Part shown: positions 38,201 through 48,081 of the stretch, piece by piece
Layout: every line of letters starts with the position of its first letter
How positions within the stretch are numbered: the first letter of the stretch is position 1
Assembly (NCBI RefSeq): GCF_024713945.1
Contig: NC_134682.1
Location: 2,294,001 to 2,358,000 of the forward strand
Origin: Dermatophagoides farinae
Taxonomy: Eukaryota > Arthropoda > Arachnida > Sarcoptiformes > Pyroglyphidae
DNA length: 64,000 nucleotides
Direction: 5' to 3'
Notes under the pieces: model-generated
The model's database searches: none
What the model was told of the DNA's origin: nothing
The model's input: only the letters and a program-made list of their open reading frames with translations
Position numbers and translations under genes: made by a program

Positions 38201-38392
38201 TCCCTTTTCGATGATGACGTTGCTTAACCGATAATAGTGATTTTTCAGCTGCTTAATTTCCTGTGGATTGATTTCGTCGCCTAATCCGATCATCATCGTG
38301 TTGTTCGCGATATGTATTTCGTTACATACTTTTTTGACTTCCGTGCGTAATTCATCATCCGTCATTGCTGTTATCGTGCGTGTTAATACCAT
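35243..38392 (-). CDS. Gag/protease-like polyprotein of the LTR element (no RT or integrase)
   Basis: A single uninterrupted 1049-residue frame. Residues 1-240 are charged and Ser/Thr/Asn-rich. About 240-400 resemble the BEL/Pao gag core (DUF1759: LKHYDGDPIGYPVFRQMI). Two zinc knuckles lie from residue 481: C-x2-C-x4-H-x4-C and C-x2-C-x3-H-x4-C. The retropepsin-like stretch (DUF1758 position) has D577-G-G-A where D-S/T-G-A is usual, so proteolytic activity is doubtful. It is followed by the family hallmark TLGWIVFG. From about residue 750 the sequence is unlike RT or integrase; it has a hydrophobic segment near 918-937 that could span a membrane, and ends LLERGGMDRK encoded by the polypurine tract. 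The C-terminal third looks like the residue of an in-frame deletion or an unrecognised downstream domain. CG-rich codon use contrasts with host genes. Confidence 0.88.
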   Translation of the reverse strand: MVLTRTITAMTDDELRTEVKKVCNEIHIANNTMMIGLGDEINPQEIKQLKNHYYRLSNVIIEKGSLTKDEETNFDNWKHTIDKLARIGNTITILRKGLERLERHEATEYDKNLINRKLDDMRMMASDNPSIEDSLIEMERQFERLTTKDANNESTSSSSSTTKQQGATSSGNNKDDTTDDSIPRDEQINDTRNEEQSTSHHDMNNGRQEANDTTQTGTTYYNPYQQYWWDYSNYYSRSGGPKIEAKRLKHYDGDPIGYPVFRQMIKHYLIDNPQIRGNLNKMMEIRDLLPDKHRYILDRVDQFNPDMNEVLVTLDKHYGGRSRIIPALKARIRSTSKLPLRPSEREWESMTETVILIRNTLKTTGLEAEEFSLISPIMAKIDRIHFTNIGDDEEVTLAQIENYLKHGWNRERTIGSQIDPEDILSTNQTRVSNATSGRMRSNVMAATSKSTCMFRDGDHLTADCTLKAEQRKEAVIEHRLCFRCGESNHQSRECNKKLRCATCGRNHLTFLCQDYKQSSKSSGSRETKSTNDDPHTSSNQIESSTNETTALLTTNEGSIHKTMTTMINGKKVRILFDGGAGISFISNRLVEQLNLDVVKVEPIRVKTLYDETSTSSDKCAMLKLPTWNGYEDLCFRVNDKLRKLQFGGIPIDEQEKLRNVGIDYYDEPVAVDILVGLDNINRIQLEHEKRLSDEIIAKKTTLGWIVFGTSTMSDVVLSIPQSHVTVNVHDHDIDDDMKPTTNKSVTTYCTNEDDRNNVDNRRCSTNSPSIVEENIDSNYVAAKTINTNIVQRVNHESSQQMMKRLCQSKFIEVFVRSPKSDYDLNRRCNNDHLRISISKFNANESFIKQTSKEFFSSTYESIVSKSFTFYRFFFKQFTDHFNVWMSINVNDNEIGIASNVSDQIISPKLHRFEINEVFTVIKTNVLILITGSFLLFLNYDLSNIDLNWKWYYDVWVELIDRQLNNWMRLIDPYRDKLLILIKLIQQKFLNYDLKNVSRFHDDNRIYENNFIYVGKYLIVYKSLNEFLGNYSAERSDRSKLLERGGMDRK
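35257..35270 (-). promoter_or_regulatory. Polypurine tract
   Basis: On the minus strand, GGAGAGGGGAGGAA directly precedes the 3' LTR (TGGACA...). Position and composition fit the primer site for plus-strand DNA synthesis. It also encodes the last residues of the reading frame. Confidence 0.85.
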
Positions 38393-38797
38393 CGTGAATA
38401 TTCGTAAAAACCATAAATTTCGTGCTTCGTGAATCGTAAATTGACCGTTTGTACCGTACGTAAATTGTAAATTTCGTGAATCATAGATGTTCGTAAATCG
38501 TGAATTTCGTGAATCGTTATGTTCGAGAATCGTGAATCGTAAATCGTACCTCGTACGCTATCGTGAACGTGAATCGTAGATCAAACCCCGTACGTCGTCG
38601 TGAATCGTAAACGTAAATCGTACCTCGTACGTCGTCGTTAATCGTGGTTTCCGTAATACGTGATTGAATCGTTCGTTACCTCCGTGAAACGTCGTCGTAG
38701 CATTCGTAATCGTGGCGTGATCGTGAAATTCGTAACGTAAACATCAGAAATTATTCGGTAGCTTTCGTCGTTGACATATTTGGTGCTGATAACGAAA
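38393..38797 (-). repeat. Leader of the LTR element with degenerate CGTGAATCGTAAAT-like repeats
   Basis: 405 bp between the 5' LTR and the reading frame. It is built from short imperfect repeats of words such as CGTGAATCGTAAA and CGTACGTCGTCGTGAATCG (in + orientation), far richer in CpG than the host DNA. The first minus-strand bases after the LTR are TTTCGTTATCAGCACC. There is no classic TGG-starting primer-binding site next to the LTR, so priming may use an internal tRNA site. Confidence 0.7.
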
Positions 38798-39047
38798 TAG
38801 ACAAAAAATTTCACACCACTATGGTTCGTTTTTCAAAACTTTGATAATTTATTTATTTATTAAACGACCTCAATCATCATAACACAATATACAAGATGAA
38901 AATCAAAAGCATGTTCACTGTCGCACGTCGACTTAACCCCTTTGTTTTTATAAGATGTCTGCACAAATTGTGCTCATGTCGATCATGACTATTGTTGAGC
39001 CTTTTCTGCTCATGTATGATTTTTGACTCAGCGTCACTTTCTGTCCA
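38798..39047 (-). repeat. 5' LTR of the BEL/Pao-type element
   Basis: 250 bp, the same as 35007-35256 at every base I compared. It is followed outward by TTGG (39048-39051), the partner of the TTGG at 35003-35006. Confidence 0.92.
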
Positions 39048-39051
39048 TTGG

Positions 39052-42000
39052 CGCGTTTTTTTTTCATTGCATTTTTCATTTAATCACAATTAAAATCAAT
39101 TTTTTTTTCGCGCCATCATCATCATCATTATCATCATCACATTTATGAATAATATTGTGGTGTCTTGGTAAACATAAAAACATCATCATGATGATCATCA
39201 CACAAAAACAATTTACTGATATATAATATACAAACAGAATATTCTGATGATGAGTAATGTATAAATGCATTTTATTGGATTCAAGTAGGCCAAAAATTTT
39301 TCACCAACCAATGGGAAAAAATGTCATATATTCACATGGGACAAAATAGAAAACATTTTTCTCTCACATTTTTGGACAATAATGATAATGGCGATGATGA
39401 TGATGATGATGACAATCAAGATTATTATCTAGAAGCCACAATCATTCATTTATTCTGTATAAGGTCATTCTACTTTTTTTTGTTTTGTTTTGATTTATGA
39501 TTTGTTACCATTTCATTCATATGAACAACGGAAACATTCATTAGCAACATCAACATGAATATATATTTGTCGTGCAAGTGTGTTTGATGTTATCAGATCC
39601 GGAATAAACTTTTTTTTTTTGCTATTCCTCTCTCTGTTGTTTGCTGTTATTGTTTTTTTTTCGCATGACTTAATTTTCAACAAATTGTCAGAATTTTGAA
39701 TTCTGGTTCCATGACCTCTGATTTGTTCCAAATGTTTTTTTTTCTCAATCCATTTCACTAGATGATAATCACATCTGGAATGAATGAAATTTTTTTTTCT
39801 TCAATATTTTCACTTAATTCATCCCGTCAATCCAGTGAACAAAATAAAAATCATTCGATTTTTATTTTTTTTCTTCCCACTAATCACTAACCGATAAATG
39901 TAAACCACAACACAACCACAAACATCTAGACATCTACAAATCAAATCGAAAAAAATATACAATCCAAATGTATGTAATGTGATTTAATCGATGATGACGA
40001 TGATGACAACTACAAAAAAAACAACAAAAAAAGTCAGAAAAAATGTTTTTCAATCAATTATCAATATTTAATCAATCAATCAGTTATGGAAAAAAAACTA
40101 CTTCGTACATCGCAAAGGCCAAATTTATTTGGGATTGAATTTTTTTTTATTTCAGTTTTTTTTCCATGAATCATTCGATCAATTGATCGATTTCTATTAC
40201 CATGAAGAAAATAAAAATCCATACAAATCAAACAGAATAAACAAAAAATCCTTGATACTTACAATCACCATCATAAAACAAGTGGTGAAAAAAAAATGAT
40301 GAACAATTTTTATATATCGTTTCATCATCAATAAATTTTGTTTGTATAAACACATTGCACACACATAGAAAATATGATGATGATCAATGATCAAGATTTT
40401 CAAATAAATGTTGATCATATAAACACAAAACAAAAAAAAATCCACTTGGCTCTCTCTGTTTTTTTTTTTGGATTTTCTTGGGAATTTATTTTTCATTATC
40501 TTTTTTGTTCAATGATTTTTCATTGAAAAAATTTTTTTTTCTCTGTTTCCTGTTGTTGTTTCAAATTCAATTATAATTATATATTTAATGGGTAAAAAGA
40601 TTTTTTTTTTCTAATTTTCCAAGAAATGTTTTCATTGTATGCGGGTTTTTTTCCATCTTTTTGATTATTTTGCCGAGACATGGAAAGAAGCCTGACAAAA
40701 GATCGATAATTTAATCGAATACAACATTTTGGGTAACAATATCCGATTGGAGTGAAATTCAAATTGACAATCTGATATTCAATTTTTTTTCTACCTTTTA
40801 ATTCGATGATTGCCGATTGATTTAATTTAATTTGATGCGAAAAAAAACGGTTTTTTTCGCATTTCAATGTATCGATATTTTTTTTATCATTAATAGGGGA
40901 AACCTTATCACAATGTTTACGAAGGAACAGCAGCAGCAGCAGCTGCAGAATCAATCTGCATAGAAAAATCACCAATGCTGCCAGAAAAATGAGCAAATGA
41001 TTTACAGCAGCAACAATTAATTGTCTTTGTGTGCTGTGGGTAATATATATATATGGTAATCACAACATAAAATTTTGCCTTAAAATCAAAATTGATATTT
41101 TTCTTTTTCTTTTTTGCTCGTTTTGTTCACGATAAAAATATTTTTTTTTTAAAGAAATAAATGTTCAATCAATCAATCGAGTGATAAGTTGAATTTAGAG
41201 AAAACAAACGAAAAAAAAACATTTTTATCATTCACAATATAAACACTTATTAATTGTATATACTGTGAATGGAAAAAAAAACACACACACACAAAAAAAG
41301 ACATGTGTGTACATTTATCGTCAAAATGGTGATAATTGGATCAGATTTGATACTAAAAAAAAACATCATTTAATTCTGGAACATAAATTCGAAAAAAAAT
41401 CACTGGAACAGGGATCGATGGGGTATGAGGAAGTCACAGTTGAACAGAACAGTTTTTTTTGCAAACCAGCATGTTGTAAACCGGAATTTTTTTTTTTTGA
41501 AAAAAGACATCATCATTATCTACGGTAAACAATTGAAAAAAAAATTTCATCAATTTTATCATTATGGTAATAAATTCTTGGTGTTTTCCAATAACTTTCT
41601 CTCTCTCTCTCTCTCGATTTTAATAATTTTTTTTCATTATTTATTCACTAGAATTCCCATATACATCCGATGAATAGCTTCAAGGCTTTGAAAAAAAAAT
41701 ATCAAAAAAAATTAAAATTTGATATCAGATATCGATATAAAATAAACTTTCTCTCTCTCTCTTTCTCTCCCACTCCCACACCATCACCGTAATTTCCTCA
41801 ATGATCCGGATAACAATTTTGAACTTTTTGCTTCCTTCAACTTCCGAAATTTATTTTATGAAAATTAAATTCACTTTGGTAAAATTTATCACCACAAAAA
41901 AAAATAAAAATAAAAACGGAATAAACTTTACGGAAAAAAAATGATGTCAGCAAAAATCATTATTGGTAAAGGATGCAGTAGGGAATACAACCACAACAAC

Positions 42001-44651
42001 AATAAACAGAGAATTGAAACCGATCGTTATCGATTCATCGAACCCAAATGATGAGAGAAAAAAAATATAAACTTTTGATCTCTATCAATATAGAATATGT
42101 CTATGTTCAACTATCAAATTGATGGCACTATATTTCATTTTTTTCCCATTTGATGATCCAATTTCATTGATGGAATGCAAAAAAAAAGAACAAAAAAAAT
42201 TTCAATATTTCTACACATAAGAAAACATTTTAAAATTATCATATATAACCAAAATGATCAGAAATTATCGTCATGGCCATCATTTATTGATGATCAGATC
42301 ATATGATCATCATTATTATCAATAATAGCAAAAGTTCATCAATAAAAAAGAAATTTTCAAGGTTTTAATCCACAAACACACACTTTCATTCATTCATTCA
42401 GTCAATCAATTTGTATTTTTTTTTCATGTATTTACTGTTGATATTTCACAATTTATTTCAATTGATGGAACAACTAAACAAACAAAAAGCGGAAATTTAA
42501 AATTGATTACGCACTGCCAAAGATTACAGTCCTATTAGTAAATGGCAATGTTTTCAAGATAAAAGAAAAAAGAAAGGGAAAAAACAATCAGAAAAAGGGC
42601 GCTGACAACATAAAGTGGTATTGTTCAGATTTTAAAACCCTCAAATTCACATTCAATCAAAAAAAAAAATATGGGAAGGTTCGGCATTTATTCTCGAATG
42701 AAAATGAAAATAAATACAGTAAATCAAAAATGGGAAAAAAATTATTTGTCGTGATTGCACTATTGAATGGCAACTAACAAAAAAAAAACACAATAGAAAT
42801 GATAATGATGCATAAATCGTCCACTCACAGGGTATGATGTGTGTGTGGGGGGGGACATTGTAGTAGGCGTAGTAGACATTTTAATAGTTTGCCCGGTATG
42901 TAGTTTTTTTTCATTCGTTTATTCGTTGTTGTGTTTGTTTGATTGCCGACATTTGGCGCCAACAATTATCATTACCATCATTATCGGAAAAAGTGAGCAA
43001 AAAGAAAAAAGCAAAAAGCAAAAAAAAAATTGCCACACACAATTTCATGAACCACATGTGCATGTGTAGTCAGTCAGTCAGTCATCATCAGCAAGTTTCT
43101 GTTGATTTTTTCCAGATATTTTCCGGTAAATGAATGTATAAATGTGTTGTATATATTTTTTTTTGTATGGCCCGTTTTTTTTCTCATGAAATTTTCATTC
43201 TATTTTTTTCCATCTTTTTCTTCTTCACAATTTTGCAATGTTTTTTTGTTGTTGTTATTTGGAATTTTTTTCTCCCTCGAATAAAATAGATATCAACAAC
43301 AACAACAACGACAACAACAATATTTGGACAATGAGAATGTAGAATTCTTTTTCTTTTTCTTTTTTTTTCGTTGTTTGGAAATAACCAGAAATTTTATTTC
43401 ATATTTGTTTTTCTCTGTGAAGGAAATATGGCGAGAAAAAAATACCAACAAAATGGATGTGCGTGTGTTGATTCAAAATAAAAAAAAATTTAAGATGCAT
43501 TTGAAATCACACAAATAATCTAATTGGTTTGTGGACCATCGACTAGGGGGAAAAAATAAGGAATTTTTCCATTCAAATTTCTGATAATAAAAGATTTTTT
43601 TACCGCTGATAATCAATCAATCAATTTATTTATTTATATATTCAATCAAAACGGGATTTTAAAAAAAACCAAATAAATTACCATGATAATAATGATTAGA
43701 TTGCTGCTGCAATATTGCAATAATTAATGGTAATAATCAATCGAAAATTGCCATCGTTGATTATTGGGAAAAAAAATAAAAGATACAAATTTGGTAACAA
43801 AATTTCTTATTTCTCTGTTGAAAATCAAACGAATAAAAAAAAACAAAAAAAAAATTTCACTTTACTTTACTTTTTCAATTTGACATTTTATTATTTAAAC
43901 AATTTAAACAACACAATGACATCATTTCCAAGTACACGATTTTTGTTTTTTGCAATTCTTTTCACACATTTTTTCTTTCTTTCATTGTTTTGTCTAATCT
44001 TATATTAATATAATTTGTTTATTTTGATTATTTGATTCAATACTTGTAACATTTTCTTGATGTTGTAGTCGTTTTTTTTCTCTCGTTATTCACAAATTAT
44101 TTGATTATTTGTTTATATTTTGACAACATTATTTCAACACAATAACAACAACAACAACAACAAGTGTTTGCTATGCTTTTGTTGTTGTTGGTCACAAGCT
44201 GTGTAATAATCATGTGAATGAATTGTTTCACACACACGCCCAAACTGACACAACTTGTGACTGAAAGAGAATTGTTTGAAAAATGAGAAATAAACGGAAA
44301 AAAATTTTTACAGAATATATATTTCCCGGATGTTTGATACGAGAAATTCTTTTTTGTTTAGACAGAAAAAAAACATTACCAAAAATGGCAAATACAGAAT
44401 TGTAAAAACAAAAGCAAGTATCATTTTATCACACACAGTAATCAATGTGTAATCATGACTCATAATTTTTTGATTTATCAATCGATCACTAATTGACTTT
44501 TTTTTGTTGATTTGATATTTGAAATGAAATGATGATGATGATGATGTAGATGTATGAATAAATTTGGAAAAAAGGGGTGGAATTGTTTGTTTGTTTCCAC
44601 ATTATCATCATCATCAAAATATAATTATTCATTATTACCAAAGTATGATGA
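39052..44651. other. Gene-poor DNA with one possible terminal exon
   Basis: Only the 40.58-40.99 kb stretch shows non-repetitive open sequence (see 40897-40992). Elsewhere there are poly-A/T tracts, CT runs (41600-41616, 41751-41768) and ATC/GAT runs. No RNA gene was recognised. Confidence 0.5.
40897..40992 (+). other. Possible last coding exon, or part of an antisense frame; strand undecided
   Basis: On the + strand an acceptor (poly-T, TTAATAG) opens a 31-codon frame, GKPYHNVYEG, then six Ala, then ESICIEKSPMLPEK and a TGA stop; it reads like the end of a protein. On the minus strand an overlapping 139-codon frame without ATG (40577-40996) begins with a Leu-rich hydrophobic stretch and later contains GYCYPKCC. 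Only one of these is likely to be real, and no partner exons were found for either. Confidence 0.3.
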
Positions 44652-44659
44652 TGACGTCA
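44652..44659 (+). promoter_or_regulatory. Perfect CRE (TGACGTCA) upstream of sNPF
   Basis: The palindrome ATGACGTCAT (44651-44660) contains the full cAMP-response element and lies 321 bp before the candidate TATA box at 44973. CREB-type sites are common at neuropeptide promoters, but a role here is inference. Confidence 0.4.
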
Positions 44660-44972
44660 TGATGACGCCCCCTTTATTTTCTGAATGAATTATGATACAA
44701 TATGTTGCAATGTGTGTGTGTGTTTGTGTAGGCGGGGAAACCAGGAAAGCAATATTTTTTTTTCTGGCGACGCTGCAATCCACAATAAATTCGGGATAAC
44801 AGAAGAGTTTTCGTTCATTCTTCTTCTTCTTCTTTTACGATTTTTTTTTCTGATGAAAACTAAAAACTGAGGAAAAAAAATGGCCACACACACACACACA
44901 CACTGAGTGTGGCTTAGCTAAGTTACACAAACACAGAGACCGACACACAAGTTACGCGATCCTTGCAAGGTT

Positions 44973-44980
44973 TATAAATA
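44973..44980 (+). promoter_or_regulatory. Candidate TATA box of the sNPF gene
   Basis: TATAAATA is followed 35 bases later by an initiator-like TTCATT (A at 45008). A second TATATAAAA sits near 45220-45228 and could serve a shorter transcript. The two would share the same start codons. Confidence 0.4.
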
Positions 44981-45302
44981 CAGCTGTAATCATTGTTCAA
45001 ACAGTTCATTTGATTCAATTCAATTTGAATGTTGATCAATATTTTCTTGTCGATCAAATCGATCATTCAATAAATTATTGAATTTTTGTGACAAAAAAAT
45101 AATAATCAATTTTTTCCATTTTCTCATAAACAAACAAACATAGAATCAATTAAAATTATTCTTGATCACTGTGTGTGTGTGTGTTACAATTTCGAATATT
45201 TACATATATTACATAATATATATAAAACTTGACCCGAATTATTGGATTGGCACCCAGAATAATAATAATAATAATAACAATAATAAAAAGAAGAACTAAA
45301 TT

Positions 45303-48081
45303 ATGAAAATATCAACATCTCAACAACAGCAAAAACAGTTTTCAATATTATCATCAATAATGTCACCAACATCATTATTTCATTATTCATCGATGGATAA
45401 TCATCATCATTATTCATCATCATCATCAAATACGACGACAACCGCATCATCATCATCGTCATCATCATCATCAGTATCATCGCCATTTTCATCAACGAAT
45501 CGTACAACACAAATGGCAATGGCTTTTCTATTATTATTGATCTGTGCACAGATTGTTACATCGGCACCAGCATATGATTATGACAGTAAGTTTGTTTTAT
45601 TTTTTTATTTATTTTTTTTTTTTTTTTGGTTGAAAAATTTGATGAAGAAAAAAAAATCTAAAATAATTTTATTAAGGAAAAAATTAAATTTTCTCATTTT
45701 TTTCATGATGATGATGATGAAGGTGATGAAGGAAATCATCTCTTATTGTTGTTGTTGTTGTTGTTGTTGTCATAATGGAATTATAAGCCTTACTTGTAAG
45801 AATGCGATATAGAATTTATTCATGCATAATATTCGTTCATCATCATGATCATGATCATCTGGATTTACTTATTCAATAGTTGATTATTTAATTATGAGAG
45901 AAAAAGAAAAAAATTTTTATTTTGTATCATCTCTCTCTCTCTCTCACTCTGTGTTTGTTTACGCTCACCGCTTACAGCTTGTCATTCGCTCTGATTTTTA
46001 TTCATTATTTAGTTTAACAATGGAATGCAATGATGATGTTAACCATAATCAAGAAGAATAAATTCAGAGCAGATTTTTTTTTCTAAATTCAATGAATTTG
46101 CTACTGACATACAGACAGACAGACAGACAGACGGGAAAAATTCAAAACTGATTTAATTGTGAATTTCACATGATTTTTACTTCATTCTTCAATCCTGATG
46201 ATGATGATCAACATATTCAAAAAAAAACTCACGGTTTATATATCGGCATAGTTTGAAGTTTACAAACTCAAATTGTAATAGTGAAGTGATGACATTCACA
46301 TCAAATCAAATTTTAAATTTCTTTGGTATTTGTTAATGACCCCAGCCAACAGGAAATTGTCAAATTTATGGAAATTTTATTTCCTAGAAATTCTGATGAA
46401 TAATATAATGATGTTTGTTGATTTTCTCGTTTTTTTTTCTCTCACAATCATCAACATCATAATCAACAAAAAAAAAGAAAAAAGAAAAAATCATGGAAAT
46501 CTAATCAACTTTTGGATTGTAGAATTTAATTATGTTACAAAAAAAAATTAAATCAATTTTTTTCCGTTGCTAGTCGAATATTGTTTGTTTGTTTTTTGTT
46601 GGCCATAAAAAAAATCGATACATTTCACCACAATCGGGTTAACATAACAACAACAACAACAACAAAAACAACCACACGAAATGGAAACAATTTTTTTCTT
46701 AAAAAAAAAAAATTTAATTTCTTAATTTTATTCACTTCCGTCACACAAACCATCATCATCATCATCCCATGATCATCATGATTATTGATCATTTAGAAAT
46801 GGCAACATTTTTTTTTCTTGAAAAAAAATTTGATCAATTTTCAAAATATTTTTTCAACAACAACAACAACAACAAAAAAAAAATTTCCATTGATATTCGA
46901 TAACAATTTTTCTTATCGAATTACCAATGAATTCCTTTGTTGCCGTTATCGTCGTCGTTGTTGTTATCGACGAAAAAAAAAAAATGAAAACTTGAATGTT
47001 TCTGTCAGTGATCAAATTTTCCAATTTTTCAATTTTCAATTCCAAAACTTTTTTCAATATTATTTTTCCAAAAAAATAACAATAACAATAACAACATAAC
47101 CACCATTCAATTGGCCAATTATTAGGTTGTATATATGTTTGAACGTCATCATCATCATCATCATCATCAAATATTTTGATGAATATAGACATGTATCATG
47201 AATATTCAAATAGCCAAATGGAAAACATACATACAGGATAATAACTTTTGAATCGATCCTTAAATTGAAATTGAATTGAATTTTTCTCTAGTTTTTTTTT
47301 CACCACAGTTTGTGGTCCTTTTTACATTATTATCATTCGATTGCATTAATGTTATTGAATTTTTGATTTTTTTGATATCAAAAAAAAAAAGCAAAACAAC
47401 ACACACACACATACACCAACCTCTTGTCTGAATGAAAAACATTCAAAATGATTATTATTGTTATTATTATTATTATTACTAGAAACAGAGATAGGGAAAG
47501 AAAAAAAAATTGATTCAATTGATGATAACATAACGACGACGATGATGATCAGACTTTTGACGTAAAATTACGTGCTTAATTCCATTGATGATAATGATGA
47601 TTTTGACATTTTAAATTCCATTCCATTTACAATTCAATATAATGATATTTTTACTTTATTTTTTAAAAAAAATAATTTAGAATTGCGTGATCTATACGAG
47701 ATATTGTTACGACAAGAAAATCCAACACCATTTGTACATCAAATGGAACGTAAAGGTGGCCGTTCACCAACATTAAGGTAAATATATATTGCTAAACTAA
47801 CTAAACTAACTGCACCAAACATCTTTCGTCAAATGACGTGAAAAAAAAAATAAAATGATGAAATTTTCTTTAAACATAAATTGTCAATTTCAAACAAACA
47901 AAAAAATTAATAATCTATTTCCTTTTTTTCACTTTTTTTTTGCACAAGACTTCGATTTGGTCGTCGTTCTGATCCATTATGGAATGACAAGATGCCCAGA
48001 GGTTCCGGTAATAATAACAACAACAACAACAACATCAATAACAGTATTGATGAAGATTTGGAAAGAGTGCCATATAAATGA
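45303..48081 (+). CDS. sNPF: Short neuropeptide F (sNPF) precursor
   Basis: Precursor of short neuropeptide F. Exons: 45303-45585, 47681-47777 and 47949-48081 (introns 2095 and 171 nt). The mature peptide spans the second splice junction: K-GGRSPTLRLRF followed by GRR, the amidation and cleavage signal; RSPxLRLRF-amide is the arthropod sNPF core. One copy only. Just before it is a conserved-looking spacer, LYEILLRQENPTPFVHQMERK. The signal peptide is MAMAFLLLLICAQIVTSAPA, whose Met is at 45513. The first in-frame ATG (45303) adds 70 residues, mostly Ser, Thr, His and Gln runs, before it. Start at 45513 gives a normal 100-residue precursor; 45303 gives 170 with the signal buried. I span from 45303 but favour 45513. 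An AATAAA is at 48111-48116. Confidence 0.9.

Larger units (their letters stand above)
35007..39047 (-). mobile_element. LTR retrotransposon, BEL/Pao-type, non-autonomous, complete with LTRs and TSD
   Basis: Two 250-bp LTRs (35007-35256 and 38798-39047), identical by eye, enclose one long minus-strand frame. The 4-mer TTGG lies just outside both ends (35003-35006 and 39048-39051), a typical target-site duplication. On the minus strand each LTR runs TGGACA...TGTCTA. A polypurine tract (35257-35270) abuts the 3' LTR, as needed for plus-strand priming. The gag features (DUF1759-like region, two zinc knuckles, a retropepsin-like region followed by TLGWIVFG) match BEL/Pao elements. No reverse transcriptase, RNase H or integrase exists in the 3.5 kb interior, so it must rely on another element's enzymes. 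LTR identity implies recent insertion. Confidence 0.92.

Noticed and set aside
43917-44006. Short ATG frame resembling a signal peptide (MTSFPSTRFLFFAILF...)
   Set aside because: It stops after 30 codons and has no usable donor, so no secreted product can be proposed.
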